Assembly (NCBI GenBank): GCA_021404565.1
Contig: JAAWWF010000016.1
Location: 1 to 64,000 of the forward strand
DNA: 64,000 nucleotides
Direction: 5' to 3'
Source: Roseivirga sp.
GTDB taxonomy: Bacteria; Bacteroidota; Bacteroidia; Cytophagales; Cyclobacteriaceae
This document shows positions 32,191-42,466 of this stretch, piece by piece (within the stretch, counting starts at the first letter, position 1; every line of letters begins with the position of its first letter). Under the pieces are notes generated by a model. It ran no database searches and was not told the origin of the DNA. It saw only the letters and a program-made list of their open reading frames with translations. The position numbers and the translations under genes are program-made.

Positions 32191-34830
32191 TTGTCACACA
32201 AACCACCAAAATACGCCAGGAGGCTCCTGGAATTCTTTTGCTCTGAAGAGTGGACAGCGGAATTGCTGGGTGATCTGGAAGAACAATATGTCGATAATAT
32301 CTCTGACAAGGGGGGCCTACGGGCTAAGCTTCAGTATTGGTGGGAAGTTTTCAGATTGATGCGACCTCATATTTTTATAAACAGACGCAAACACTCAAAA
32401 GTCATGATGACCAAAAATCACCTCAAAACCTCTTATCGTAACCTGATGAGAAACAAGGCTTATACTTTCATCAACCTGGCGGGTATGTCTCTTGCCTTTG
32501 CCTTTGCCCTGGCCATATTTGCCTATGTTTCTCATGAGCTGAGCTATGACCGATACCATACCAATGCCGATAGGGTATTTCGAGTCACCCAAAGATTTCA
32601 GAACAATGACGGCTACGATATTCACTGGGCTCGGGTCAACCTCACATGGGTCAACGAACTTGCTGCCGAATCTCCGGAAATTGAATCCCTGGTCAGGTTT
32701 CAATCATTTCGTCCGAGACGGGTATTGGTCAATCAGCAAAAATTTATGGAGTCCAATGCCTTCGCTGTAGATTCGGAGGTTTTCGGCTTATTCGATTTCA
32801 AGCTATTGGCAGGTGATAAAAATGCATTATCTGAGCCCCAGACGGTCGTACTGACAGAATCAATCGCCACTAAGTACTTTGGCACTCAAGATCCAATGGG
32901 TCAGCTTATTGAGATTTATGATGACGCTACCGACATGCGCCTTAGTTACACGGTAACCGGGGTAATGCAGGATCAACCTTCCAATACACATCTTCCTGTT
33001 ACCTTTTTAAGCTCCATCAATGGGTCAGAAGAGCGAACGGGCTGGGCTTACATTTACCTGCTATTGAAGCAAAATAGTTTTGCCGAAACATTAAAGGCAA
33101 AGTTACCTGAGTTCGTCAGGGAAAAAGATGAAAATGGTGGTGAGGGCATCACTTTGGATTTACAACCCATTGTTGATATTCATCTTCACTCAAATTTGAG
33201 TAGGGAATTAAAAGCCAATAGCAATTCCTCCTATATCATTCTGTTTAGCATTGTGGCTGTCTTTCTGGTACTGATTTCATCAGTGAACTTCGCCAATCTC
33301 AGTATTGTAAAATCCTTATCCAGATCCAAAGAAGTGGGCGTGAGGAGAGTTCTGGGCTCTGGTAAAGGACAGCTGTATAGTCTGTTCATTGTTGAGGCAT
33401 TCGTCTTAACAGGCGCAAGTATTATCCTTGCCATGGTCTTATATCTCGCTATCAGTCCATGGCTGGTTTCTCTCACCGGACATCCCTTATTTATGAACTG
33501 GACCAGCGTGATTTTCGGTGGATTGGGTCTGATCGTATTGATCGCAGTCATTTCTTCGGTGTACCCAGCGAGGATCGTCATGAGGTATGCTCTTGGGTCA
33601 TCGCTTAGAGGTAATGTTGATTCCCTTCCAAAACATACCCGTTTCAAAAAGGCACTCATCGGTTTACAGTTTTTGATCGCTCTTACCCTGTTATCAGGCA
33701 CTCTCCTGCTTCAAAGGCAGTTCTCATTTCTTACCAGCAGTCAACTAGGCTATGACAAGGAGCAGTTGCTGGCCATTGACAATATTCCAACAGAGGCCAA
33801 AGCTTCCTACGAGGTATTCAAAACACAATTGATGGGCATTAACGGCATCCAGGATGTTAGTGCCATATTAGAGTTACCTACCAGACCGGTAAAAGATGAA
33901 GGCCGCGTACTGATAGCAGGCCGGCCTGAGGATGAGGCTTTTACGGCAGACATTCAGGTGATGGACTTCAATGGTTTAGAGGTGCTCGGCATTGACCTTG
34001 TGGCCGGGTCAAACATACCCATAAGCACCAAAAGTCAACCTCGCCTGCCCGGCCCGGAAGAAGATTTTCAAGCCTTTCTGGCCAGTAAGAGAAGGGCCTA
34101 TATGATCAATGAAAGTGCATTGAAAACATTCGGTTGGTCTACACCGGAAGAAGCCATTAATCAACAAATCACCTGGTCCATTGGCCCATTCAGCCTGGGC
34201 CAGGGGCCCATCGTGGGGATAGTGCAGGATTTTCACCAGGAGAGTCTGCATGCCACCATTGACCCGGTAGTTTTTGCCTATGAGCCAATCTGGTTGAACA
34301 ATATTTTAATCAAGACCGCTTCCAATGATTATCCATCGCTGATTGGAAAAATAGAAAAGATTTGGGATGAAATGTATCCGGAATTGCCCATCAAACTGAT
34401 TTTTGCAGACCAGGAAGTTGACAGGCTCTATCAGGCAGAGCAGGTACAACGAACACTGATGATGGCATTTTCATTTATTGCCATACTGATAACGCTTTTG
34501 GGCTTCTATGCTATCATTTCATATAACCTGGAAAGGAGACTCAAAGAAATGGGTATTCGAAAAGTGCTCGGAGCAACATTGCCAAACCTTTTCGGTTTAC
34601 TAAGCAGAGAGTATGTGGTCCTGGCATTCGTCAGCTTGTTGTTGTCTGTACCGTTGATCTGGACATTCGGCAAAAAATGGCTGGAAGCCTATATGTACAG
34701 AATTGAAATGAATGGTACCAGCATTCTTATCTCTTTTGGCTTCTTAACGTGCATATTGCTGGCCACCTTAGTCTTTCAGATAATAAAGCTTAACCGGAGG
34801 AATCCGGTAGAAGTATTGAAGGCAGAGTAA
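32191..34830 (+). CDS. MacB/FtsX-type ABC transporter permease with N-terminal prefix domain
   Basis: An 879-residue membrane protein. The first ~65 residues (ARRLLEFFCSEEWTAELLGD, LEEQY...) form the permease prefix domain found only in PadR-linked permeases. Two MacB units follow: span ~95-120 with LAGMSLAFAFALAIFAYVSH, periplasmic MacB-PCD domain, then spans near 350-470 with SKEVGVRRVLGS. The second copy follows from about 500, again with RLKEMGIRKVLGAT and a last RRNPVEVLKAE. The start is TTG, two bases after padR. No ATPase gene is adjacent, so it must share one from elsewhere, or act as a sensor. The substrate is unknown. Confidence 0.87.
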   Translation: MSHKPPKYARRLLEFFCSEEWTAELLGDLEEQYVDNISDKGGLRAKLQYWWEVFRLMRPHIFINRRKHSKVMMTKNHLKTSYRNLMRNKAYTFINLAGMSLAFAFALAIFAYVSHELSYDRYHTNADRVFRVTQRFQNNDGYDIHWARVNLTWVNELAAESPEIESLVRFQSFRPRRVLVNQQKFMESNAFAVDSEVFGLFDFKLLAGDKNALSEPQTVVLTESIATKYFGTQDPMGQLIEIYDDATDMRLSYTVTGVMQDQPSNTHLPVTFLSSINGSEERTGWAYIYLLLKQNSFAETLKAKLPEFVREKDENGGEGITLDLQPIVDIHLHSNLSRELKANSNSSYIILFSIVAVFLVLISSVNFANLSIVKSLSRSKEVGVRRVLGSGKGQLYSLFIVEAFVLTGASIILAMVLYLAISPWLVSLTGHPLFMNWTSVIFGGLGLIVLIAVISSVYPARIVMRYALGSSLRGNVDSLPKHTRFKKALIGLQFLIALTLLSGTLLLQRQFSFLTSSQLGYDKEQLLAIDNIPTEAKASYEVFKTQLMGINGIQDVSAILELPTRPVKDEGRVLIAGRPEDEAFTADIQVMDFNGLEVLGIDLVAGSNIPISTKSQPRLPGPEEDFQAFLASKRRAYMINESALKTFGWSTPEEAINQQITWSIGPFSLGQGPIVGIVQDFHQESLHATIDPVVFAYEPIWLNNILIKTASNDYPSLIGKIEKIWDEMYPELPIKLIFADQEVDRLYQAEQVQRTLMMAFSFIAILITLLGFYAIISYNLERRLKEMGIRKVLGATLPNLFGLLSREYVVLAFVSLLLSVPLIWTFGKKWLEAYMYRIEMNGTSILISFGFLTCILLATLVFQIIKLNRRNPVEVLKAE

Positions 34831-34992
34831 GGCAAAATATTATTCAACTCGTTAATACGTTCCTGCAGGCGCATCATATAGAGCATGTCTGCTTATTGAG
34901 GTTCAGATATTAACCGGGAAATGCTGTTCATACTTCACAAATCTTAGCATTATTAGTTTAACCAGGTAACATCAGCTTATCCCGAGCAGCTT

Positions 34993-37890
34993 TTACTTGT
35001 AGCTGGATGGACTTCTCCCGAAACGCTTTTTAAATAATCTGGAGAAACTGGATACATCTTCAAACCCCACTTCATAAACAACTTCCGAAATACTGCCGAG
35101 TTGATTTGATTCCAGTAATTCAATGGCCCTTTGTAAACGAATATCTCTGATCAATTGCCCGGGGGTAAGGCCTGTCATTTTCTTGACATGTCTGTTCAGC
35201 GAACTTGTACTCATGGCTGCCATCTGCCCCAGTTCTGCTACCGAAAATGAACTCTCAGCCATATTTTCCCATACAAGCCTTTCCAGCCCCGCCATTACTT
35301 TTTCATCATGGCTGAGGTCTCCTTTTTCAGGCTGCTCTTCAGTCAGTTCTGCAATCGCCTGTCTCCTTTCCTGCGCATTGTTAATCAGGTTGTTGACCCT
35401 GGCCAGTAGTTCCTCAGCATCAAATGGTTTGACAAGGTAGTCGTCCACACCTGTTTTGAGTGCAAGCAGCCTATCCTTTTCGTTCGCATGAGCGGTTAAA
35501 TTTATAAAAGGTATAAACCGGTACTTTTCTTTTGCTTTGACCTTCCTTGCAAAGTCCAGGCCATCCATTTCAGGCATCCTGACATCGGATATAATCAGGT
35601 CCGGAGAGAGCTGCTCCAATTTGTTCAAGGCATGAATGCCATTGCTCGCCTCGGTCACATCATAGTATGAGTTCAGCAGTTGCCTGATATAACTCCTCAT
35701 ATCGGGGTGATCTTCAACCAATAGAATCTTAGGCCTGGAATTTTCAGATGAGCTAAGGATAACCCCTGTATCAACTTCGTCTGCTGATTCTCTCTCAATA
35801 ATCGATTCAGGCACTTCATGAGTGATCAAAATGGAAGGTAGTGACAGAGTGAATAGGCTACCTTGCCCGATTTCACTAATCACACTAATCAGACCTTGAT
35901 GAAGTTTGGCCAGTTCCTGAGATAAGGTCAAGCCCACTCCAGACCCGCCATAGTGCTGGTCTTTTGCCTGAGAGGCTTGATAAAACCGATCAAATACATA
36001 AGGCAAATTCTTTGCTGAAATGCCCACACCAGAGTCCTTTACAGCCACTCTAACAGTGTCATCCTCCTTGGTAGGTTCCTTCAGTTCTATACTTACTGAA
36101 TTGTTTGCAGGTGTAAACTTGATCGCATTAGACACCAGGTTATTGATAATGGTGATCACCTTGTTTGAATCAAGGTTCATAGTGACTGGTGATGAACCGT
36201 ATTGCAAAGACAACATGACACCCTTTTCTGAAGCATATGACTCAAAGGATGCCACCACCTGTTTTAGCAATGCGATTAAATCTATTGGACGTTGATTCAA
36301 AACCAGTTTACCGGATTCCAATCTTGATATTTCTAAAATCTCATTCACCTGATTGATTAATTGGTCTCCGTACTTTTTGGCGAGGTCAACCTCGCTTCGA
36401 AGAGTTGGTGGCATTTCGGGTCTTTTTCTTAGGTTCTGAATGGGACCAAGAATCAACGTAAGCGGAGTACGTAGTTCATGAGCAATGTTTGTGAACCAAC
36501 GTGATTGCGTGGATTGCAACTCCTGAACCTTATCTGCAAATTGTTTGATTTCATTCTTCTTCCTGACCTGTAATTGAGCATTCCTGTAAATAAACACACC
36601 AAGCACCAAAAGCAGGACCACACCTCCAATTAGAGCATTACGCAGAAACAATTCCTTATTCATTTCGGCCTCCTGCCTGGCTAGTTGTTCTTCTTGCAGT
36701 TGGATTTTCTGCTCTTTCTGAGCAGTAGCATACCGGGCTTCCAGTTCGCTGCTCAATTCAATTTTTTCAGTGTTTCTGACCTCATCCTGAAATCTCATAA
36801 AGTCTTCGAGATAGCGATATGCTTTTGCGAAGTTCCCCAACCTGGCATAAGCATCTGAAAGTTGCTTGGACGACTGGTATTGCAAGGAGGTATGCTCAAA
36901 CCGATTAGCCATCTGCAGAGCCTGACTTGCATACTGCACAACTCTTTCAGGTCGGTCAGTTCTGATATAAAGTTCTCCCAACTCTTTGTAGCAATAGGCC
37001 AAAGAGATCGGTTTGTCGATTCTGGTATGGCATTCCAGGGCCTGCATGAGATAGGCCTCGGTTTCCGGGTAACGCTCAAGATCCAGATTAATGTTAGCAA
37101 GGTTTGAATAGATTCGAGCCGAATCCCATGGTGTAAACAGATGACTAAATTCGGTAAGTACACCCTCATAAGTCTCCAAGGCTTTTTCTGCATCTTTTTG
37201 CTTATAGGCCAGTGCCAGGTTGACTCTTGACGCGAGCATTCCACGCTCACGCTTTGCTATTGAATAAGCTTCGTAGGCATTTTTCAAATGCAAGATGGCC
37301 TTATCAGTCTCGTTCTGTTCGCGGTACAACTCACCAATGCGACTATGCAGACTACCAATTCTGGCATGATTTCCTACCGAGTCTGCAAGACTCAATGCCT
37401 CAAAAGCGACCTCAAAGGCAGCCTCAATATTTCCGAGATTACGCTGAGTGTCTGAAATGCGGGTGGCAATACCAAGCGTCTCATCTGTCATTTCAAGTAA
37501 ACGACTATACTTTCTTGCTCTTTGAAACTCACTCAACGCACTGTCGTTCTTATTTTCATCGTAATAAGACTCTCCAGAGAGGCGGTAGGCCCACGTGCGA
37601 TCCTCATCGGTGGCCGTTGCACCCTCTTCGAGGACTTGTTTTGCATAGCCCCTTGATTTGGCAGGGTCCTTTCCTGAAAGCCAGTTGCTCAACTCTAAAA
37701 GAATGGCTGTTCGTTTCACTGAAGGATTAGTAGATCGCTCAAGTAAGTGAACAAGACTGTCTGTCTTACTTGAACTCTGTGCAATCAATGGCGAAGAGCA
37801 CCATAGCATACAAGTGACAAGCAAGACCAACATTATCCAGCACAGCATTCTATGCTTGTGTACAGGTATTTTACTTCCTACAGTCGTCAT
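34993..37890 (-). CDS. Hybrid two-component sensor/regulator (TPR-HisKA-HATPase-REC-AraC)
   Basis: A 965-residue one-protein phosphorelay. An N-terminal signal anchor (LVLLVTCMLW) is followed by TPR repeats in the periplasm (about 60-380), a coiled coil and a span at about 415-437. The HisKA domain has the phospho-His in NIAHELRTPLTLILGP (near 472), and HATPase_c shows NNLVSNAIKFTP, DSGVGIS and GGSGVGLTLS. The receiver (about 715-830) has its phospho-Asp in LIISDVRMPEMDG, then NLTAHA and the Lys in DYLVKPF. The AraC helix-turn-helix ends at 965. This is the hybrid-HTCS design, with TPRs instead of a sugar-sensing propeller. Targets are not visible here; the divergent cupin gene is a candidate. 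Confidence 0.93.
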   Translation of the reverse strand: MTTVGSKIPVHKHRMLCWIMLVLLVTCMLWCSSPLIAQSSSKTDSLVHLLERSTNPSVKRTAILLELSNWLSGKDPAKSRGYAKQVLEEGATATDEDRTWAYRLSGESYYDENKNDSALSEFQRARKYSRLLEMTDETLGIATRISDTQRNLGNIEAAFEVAFEALSLADSVGNHARIGSLHSRIGELYREQNETDKAILHLKNAYEAYSIAKRERGMLASRVNLALAYKQKDAEKALETYEGVLTEFSHLFTPWDSARIYSNLANINLDLERYPETEAYLMQALECHTRIDKPISLAYCYKELGELYIRTDRPERVVQYASQALQMANRFEHTSLQYQSSKQLSDAYARLGNFAKAYRYLEDFMRFQDEVRNTEKIELSSELEARYATAQKEQKIQLQEEQLARQEAEMNKELFLRNALIGGVVLLLVLGVFIYRNAQLQVRKKNEIKQFADKVQELQSTQSRWFTNIAHELRTPLTLILGPIQNLRKRPEMPPTLRSEVDLAKKYGDQLINQVNEILEISRLESGKLVLNQRPIDLIALLKQVVASFESYASEKGVMLSLQYGSSPVTMNLDSNKVITIINNLVSNAIKFTPANNSVSIELKEPTKEDDTVRVAVKDSGVGISAKNLPYVFDRFYQASQAKDQHYGGSGVGLTLSQELAKLHQGLISVISEIGQGSLFTLSLPSILITHEVPESIIERESADEVDTGVILSSSENSRPKILLVEDHPDMRSYIRQLLNSYYDVTEASNGIHALNKLEQLSPDLIISDVRMPEMDGLDFARKVKAKEKYRFIPFINLTAHANEKDRLLALKTGVDDYLVKPFDAEELLARVNNLINNAQERRQAIAELTEEQPEKGDLSHDEKVMAGLERLVWENMAESSFSVAELGQMAAMSTSSLNRHVKKMTGLTPGQLIRDIRLQRAIELLESNQLGSISEVVYEVGFEDVSSFSRLFKKRFGRSPSSYK

Positions 37891-38053
37891 TTAAGCCATT
37901 TTGGTTGATTTTGCACAGTATCTGACGAATTTGACATAGTGCATTCTTCAAGGTTATCTCAATTTAGCCCAATAAAGTCATATCCGGCAAAGAAAGTGAA
38001 ATGAAGCTCTTGAGCAGGTATCTGCTGAGATCAACTATAACTAACCTATTATC

Positions 38054-38707
38054 ATGAAATACACTCGACAACCCCTACCCTTTCTGATGATCATCATACT
38101 ATTTTCCTGCTCCCAAAAGGAAGGTGGAACTCATTCGCATGGAGACGGAACTCCCGCCCACTCTCACGATCAAACCAAGGAGACATTTTCAATAGATCAA
38201 CTTGTAAAGGAGGTCAAAACTGTACCTGATTCTATCATAGAATACCTGCACGCTCAGCACCACTCGCACAAGGTATTGGAGCGAAGAACCGTTCCGGCAG
38301 GCTATGAAACCAAAAATCTGAAATACTGGAAAAACTATGCTTCCAAAGTGGAAGATCTGCCAGCGATCAACCCAGGTCCGGGCGAGTATGTGCACGTTAT
38401 GGAAGGTTACAAGCATGGTTACCAAAACCTTGTGATAGGTATCACCGAAACATTTCCAGGTGGTGCTCCTCCAATGCACACACACAAAGGAGAAGAGTCT
38501 CACGTGTTACTGGAGGGAACGATTCTCTATGCGCTTGGAGATACACTCTTCACCATAGAAGCGCCTTACATAGTTAATATTCCTCCCATGGTTCCCCATG
38601 CCTTTAAGAACATTGGAGAAAAGACGGCCAATCTGGTGGTGATATTTCCTACTAATGTCTGGGAATATGATGTGTTGGACTATTTCCCATTCAAAGAAGA
38701 GGAATAA
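38054..38707 (+). CDS. Cupin-domain lipoprotein with His-rich linker
   Basis: A 217-residue exported protein with lipobox LFSC (Cys19). The linker after it is His-rich (THSHGDGTPAHSH), suggesting metal binding. The single cupin has motif 1 as GGAPPMHTHKGEESHVLLEG and motif 2 as PPMVPHAFKNIG, so the metal-binding His/Glu set is intact. Cupins of this type are metal-dependent isomerases, oxygenases or binding proteins; the function is not predictable. It is divergent from the hybrid sensor and 49 bases ahead of the GAF gene. Confidence 0.8.
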   Translation: MKYTRQPLPFLMIIILFSCSQKEGGTHSHGDGTPAHSHDQTKETFSIDQLVKEVKTVPDSIIEYLHAQHHSHKVLERRTVPAGYETKNLKYWKNYASKVEDLPAINPGPGEYVHVMEGYKHGYQNLVIGITETFPGGAPPMHTHKGEESHVLLEGTILYALGDTLFTIEAPYIVNIPPMVPHAFKNIGEKTANLVVIFPTNVWEYDVLDYFPFKEEE

Positions 38708-38756
38708 CCCATGGAGATATTCTTCCTAATTTGACTACCAAAAGACAGAGGACTTC

Positions 38757-41105
38757 ATGATATATGACGGCAGAGACATAGCCTTTCCGGCCACGATGCG
38801 CATCAGTTTCTTTAAAACAATTGAAACCCTGGAAACGATGTCCTGCGATCCGGAAGAGGCTGTAGCAAATTATGCCAGATACTTGCTTAAGGAGGTAAAT
38901 AAATACCCTGAACTCAGAGAAGGAATCGAGGATATCGAACTGCTCCGAAAACATAAAAAATCTATTAAAAAGGTTTGTAAACTATTATTCCCTGAAGATC
39001 TTTCTAATAATGAAATAAAGGTTTTAACACCTCCTTTCCAGTTTGAAGCTCTCAATACTTCCGCCAGGTTCGAAAAGATCGTGCGGGCAGCAGGGGGCAC
39101 TTTCTCTTACAGAATGAAAGATGTTGATGACGATACTTATTATCTCTTTTGCTGTCGTATTATTCTGAGAAGTTATTTCAAATATCCCGTACCGGGTAGC
39201 GGCCCTTTAAAACTGGAGATATTCAACAGGGATCAAGGGTTCCGGAGGGTCTACAAGTTGTTGGTTAATGCCGACATGCTGGAATACATACCTACCAGTA
39301 CTGCCATGGACATTACCCGGCATGATTTCGAAGAGCTGATAGATCACTGGAATGATATAAATCTTTGGAAAAAGAGGTTTCCTCCTAACAGCTGGATCAT
39401 GAGAGGAATCACCATCATGAATCTGGTAGATGTAACCTCTGATCAGTCCATTGAAGCTATCACTGCCAACTTGCTGGTAAAAGAGGCGGACACTTACCAA
39501 AACATTAAAGCCGGTATTCATAGCCTGCTGTCCAATACCAATCTCAACATTGGCCTTCTCTCATTGGTGAATGATCAACTCCTTCCAACGAGCAGCACCG
39601 GTTTTGAGAGCATATTGCTAAAGAAAGGGGAAAGACTGAAAATGACAGATTTGTCTGACCATACGCGCAGCAAGCTACTGAGTCGCGATGCTTTTGTTGT
39701 CCCCGATTTGGATATACATCACAAAACGGCCACGGACGCACTGCTTACCAGAATGGCTACTTTAGAATACAAGAGTTTTCTTTTAGCTCCGCTCATTCAT
39801 GAAAACACCCTGTTGGGATTTATGGAAATTGCATCTCCTGATCGCTACGAACTAAACCAGGGTACCCTGTCCATTCTCAAAGAGATTATTCCAATTGTTA
39901 CGGTAGCCTTTAATCGACAGATGATGGAGGACAGGAACCACATTCAGGCGGTTATTCAACAGGAATGTACTACAATTCACTCCTCTGTTAAATGGAAATT
40001 TGAACAAGCAGCAGAGGATTTTATTGAGAAGACACAGGAGGAAAAGGAACAACCTGTTTTTAATGATATTACACTCAAAGATGTCCATCCTCTTTACGGT
40101 CAGCTAGACATCAAAGGGTCTTCAACCAGGCGCAATAAGGCAGCAGAAAAAGATCTGACCAAACAAATCGACATCCTCGAAACCGTATTGGAGCTTGTAT
40201 CGACAAAAGTGAAAACAGCTGCCTGCACAGGGTTTCTGGTTCGTCTTGATCATTTCAAAAGTGAATTAAAAGGAGGCCCATCAGCAGGTATTGAAAATAA
40301 GCTCAAGAGATTTTTAACAGAAGAGGCACACCCTCTGCTAAATCAACTCCGCAGGTCAGATAAGCAAGTAAAAATGTCCATTGACAGTTATTACTCCAGC
40401 CTCGATCCTGAGCTTAACACCATTTACGAACGAAGAAAAGCCTTTGACACCACGATTAACCTGATCAATCACAGACTGGCGTCTTACCTCGATGACAGAC
40501 AAGCTGAGGCACAAAGCATGTTCCCTCATTATTTTGAGCGCTACAAAACGGATGGTGTGGAATTCAATCTTTACATTGGTCAGTCCATTGTCCAAGACAA
40601 AGTCTTCAGGGAAGAACACCTTAGAAACCTGAGAATATGGCAACTCATGATCATGTGTGAAATGGAAAAGGAGTTTCACAAAATGCAACGTGATTTGAGT
40701 GTGCCAATGGAGATAGCCTCTCTGATTCTTGCTTACAGCACTTCCATATCCATTCACTTCAGAATGGATGAAAAACGATTTGATGTTGAAGGTGCTTATA
40801 ATGCCAGGTACGAAATAGTCAAGAAGCGTATTGATAAGGCGATGATTAAAGGCACAAGTGAAAGATTAACGCAGCCCGGCCATATTTCTATTGTCTATTC
40901 TCAGGAAAGAGATGCGGATGAATACCGTAAATACTTTAGTCTGCTTGCCTCAAAAGGCTATTTGAAAAACAAGTTTGACCACTATGAGCTTGGAAACCTT
41001 CAGGGAGTTACCGGTTTAAAAGCATTAAGAGTTGCGGTTTCATATGACCTGAAAAAGCACTCTGTTGGGGAGATACTTGAATCTTTCAAAGACTTACCGG
41101 ATTAG
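38757..41105 (+). CDS. GAF-domain protein of unknown function
   Basis: A 782-residue soluble protein. It opens with a helical region (ATMRISFFKTIETLETMS) and a 'PPFQFEALNTSARFEKIV' stretch. A GAF domain at about 235-390 has VVPDLDIHHK and FLLAPLIHENTLLGFMEIAS. The remainder is helical and coiled-coil-rich. No kinase, cyclase or DNA-binding output domain is seen. Long GAF proteins of this shape occur across Bacteroidota, where they are only called 'GAF domain-containing'. It follows the cupin gene on the same strand. Confidence 0.7.
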   Translation: MIYDGRDIAFPATMRISFFKTIETLETMSCDPEEAVANYARYLLKEVNKYPELREGIEDIELLRKHKKSIKKVCKLLFPEDLSNNEIKVLTPPFQFEALNTSARFEKIVRAAGGTFSYRMKDVDDDTYYLFCCRIILRSYFKYPVPGSGPLKLEIFNRDQGFRRVYKLLVNADMLEYIPTSTAMDITRHDFEELIDHWNDINLWKKRFPPNSWIMRGITIMNLVDVTSDQSIEAITANLLVKEADTYQNIKAGIHSLLSNTNLNIGLLSLVNDQLLPTSSTGFESILLKKGERLKMTDLSDHTRSKLLSRDAFVVPDLDIHHKTATDALLTRMATLEYKSFLLAPLIHENTLLGFMEIASPDRYELNQGTLSILKEIIPIVTVAFNRQMMEDRNHIQAVIQQECTTIHSSVKWKFEQAAEDFIEKTQEEKEQPVFNDITLKDVHPLYGQLDIKGSSTRRNKAAEKDLTKQIDILETVLELVSTKVKTAACTGFLVRLDHFKSELKGGPSAGIENKLKRFLTEEAHPLLNQLRRSDKQVKMSIDSYYSSLDPELNTIYERRKAFDTTINLINHRLASYLDDRQAEAQSMFPHYFERYKTDGVEFNLYIGQSIVQDKVFREEHLRNLRIWQLMIMCEMEKEFHKMQRDLSVPMEIASLILAYSTSISIHFRMDEKRFDVEGAYNARYEIVKKRIDKAMIKGTSERLTQPGHISIVYSQERDADEYRKYFSLLASKGYLKNKFDHYELGNLQGVTGLKALRVAVSYDLKKHSVGEILESFKDLPD

Positions 41106-41389
41106 TGATTAAAGACACAAGGGGTACTCCTGATCTCCTACCCTTTTTAATAAGGGAAGTACGAGCACACTTGTGCTCTTATCTGGTTTCGTTTAACCTT
41201 CCTCTGGCTATTTGGTATAACCACTCATCAGTAAGATTCAGTTCTCCAATATATCATCTATTAAAGATCATTCACTAATAAAAAGGTCATTCAGAACAAC
41301 ATACCAATAGTTCATAACATCCATTTCTTTTTTGCACCGAGAACTACGATACTTGTCTTATCAGAACCGGACACTCTTTCTTGAAACAG
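41106..41389. other. Boundary between GAF gene and glycan locus
   Basis: No gene is supported. GAGCACA (41163-41169) pairs with TGTGCTC (41172-41178) in a hairpin near the GAF-gene end. The remainder is AT-rich and probably holds the promoter of the plus-strand glycan genes, but no box is convincing. Confidence 0.4.
41163..41178 (+). terminator. Hairpin after the GAF gene
   Basis: A 7-bp perfect stem with a 2-base loop lies about 58 bases after the GAF stop and is followed by TTATCTGGTTT. The T-richness is weak, so termination is a guess. Confidence 0.3.
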
Positions 41390-42466
41390 ATGGCAATCAA
41401 CCACAGGTTGGACGAAAATATATCGGTGATCATCCCAGTTCATGACAGAGGACCGAAGCTTGAGAGGTGCCTCAAATCACTGGCAGATTATGGAAGGGAC
41501 ATTTTTGAGACCATTGTCGTGTTGGATGGCACCTCCATAGAGAAAGACTTTTTTTTACAATACGACCTGGCAACCCTGAAAGTAGAAAGGTTAGCGCAGA
41601 ATTATGGCCCGGCCTATGCAAGAAATCACGGAGCCTCGGTGGCCTCAGGGGATTTGCTTTTTTTCATTGATTCGGATGTAGCACTCCTACCCGATACGGT
41701 AGATCAGGTAATAAGACATTTCCGGAAATCTGATGTAACAGATGCCCTGATCGGCTCTTATGATGATGCCCCGGATGAAAAAGCGCTGGTCTCGAAATTC
41801 CGCAATCTGCTCCATCACTATACCCATCAGCAGGGTCTGGCAAATGCCACCACCTTTTGGGGAGCCTGCGGAGTTATTAAAAAAGAAGTTTTCCAGGCCG
41901 TAGGAGGTTTTGATACGTCCTTTGACAAACCCAGTGTGGAAGATATCGCACTCGGCTATCGATTGAAAGAGCGGGGGTTCAGCATCAGACTGGACAAGAC
42001 ACTACAGGTAAAACACTTAAAGAAGTGGACCCTGCTGAATATGATCAAAACGGATATTTTTCTCCGTGCCCGACCCTGGACCCGGCTGCTTCACCAGTAC
42101 AAAAAGCTTGGGGTAAATGACTTGAACATCAATTATCAGGAACGGCTCGCTGTGGCTCTTTTGGCAGTAGCCATACTCAGTTTAGCTGTAAGCCTAAGCT
42201 TCCGGTTTTTATTACCGGTGGGCCTGGTTGGTCTTCTCTTTTTAGTCCTTTTTAAAAGGAAAACTTACGGATTCTTTTCAAGGCACTTCGCATGGTATCA
42301 GCTGCCGGCAATAGTGCTCCTGCACTGGATATACCTGGCCAGCGCCTTGACGGGTTTTGTCATCGCTACCAGTGACAGGCTTTTCAAGCCTAACCAAGCC
42401 GGCACAAGCGGCCTGCCCAATGAGCCGCAGACGTATGAAAAAGACAGCTTTGCCTTGAATGAATAA
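41390..42466 (+). CDS. GT2-family glycosyltransferase with C-terminal membrane spans
   Basis: A ~358-residue enzyme. The GT-A domain reads [20 protein letters not shown] at its start and [14 protein letters not shown] with the DSD metal site, followed by a WGACGVIKK...VGGFDTSF acceptor block and EDIALGYRL. Two or three spans at about 255-330 anchor it in the inner membrane. ATG 41390 is chosen; a TTG three codons upstream is possible. The gene opens the plus-strand glycan cluster and overlaps the FAD gene by eight bases. Confidence 0.85.
   Translation: MAINHRLDENISVIIPVHDRGPKLERCLKSLADYGRDIFETIVVLDGTSIEKDFFLQYDLATLKVERLAQNYGPAYARNHGASVASGDLLFFIDSDVALLPDTVDQVIRHFRKSDVTDALIGSYDDAPDEKALVSKFRNLLHHYTHQQGLANATTFWGACGVIKKEVFQAVGGFDTSFDKPSVEDIALGYRLKERGFSIRLDKTLQVKHLKKWTLLNMIKTDIFLRARPWTRLLHQYKKLGVNDLNINYQERLAVALLAVAILSLAVSLSFRFLLPVGLVGLLFLVLFKRKTYGFFSRHFAWYQLPAIVLLHWIYLASALTGFVIATSDRLFKPNQAGTSGLPNEPQTYEKDSFALNE

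Noticed and set aside
36795-37250. Long alternative frame inside the hybrid sensor gene
   Set aside because: It lies wholly in the TPR coding region of the sensor in another frame and lacks any family motif.
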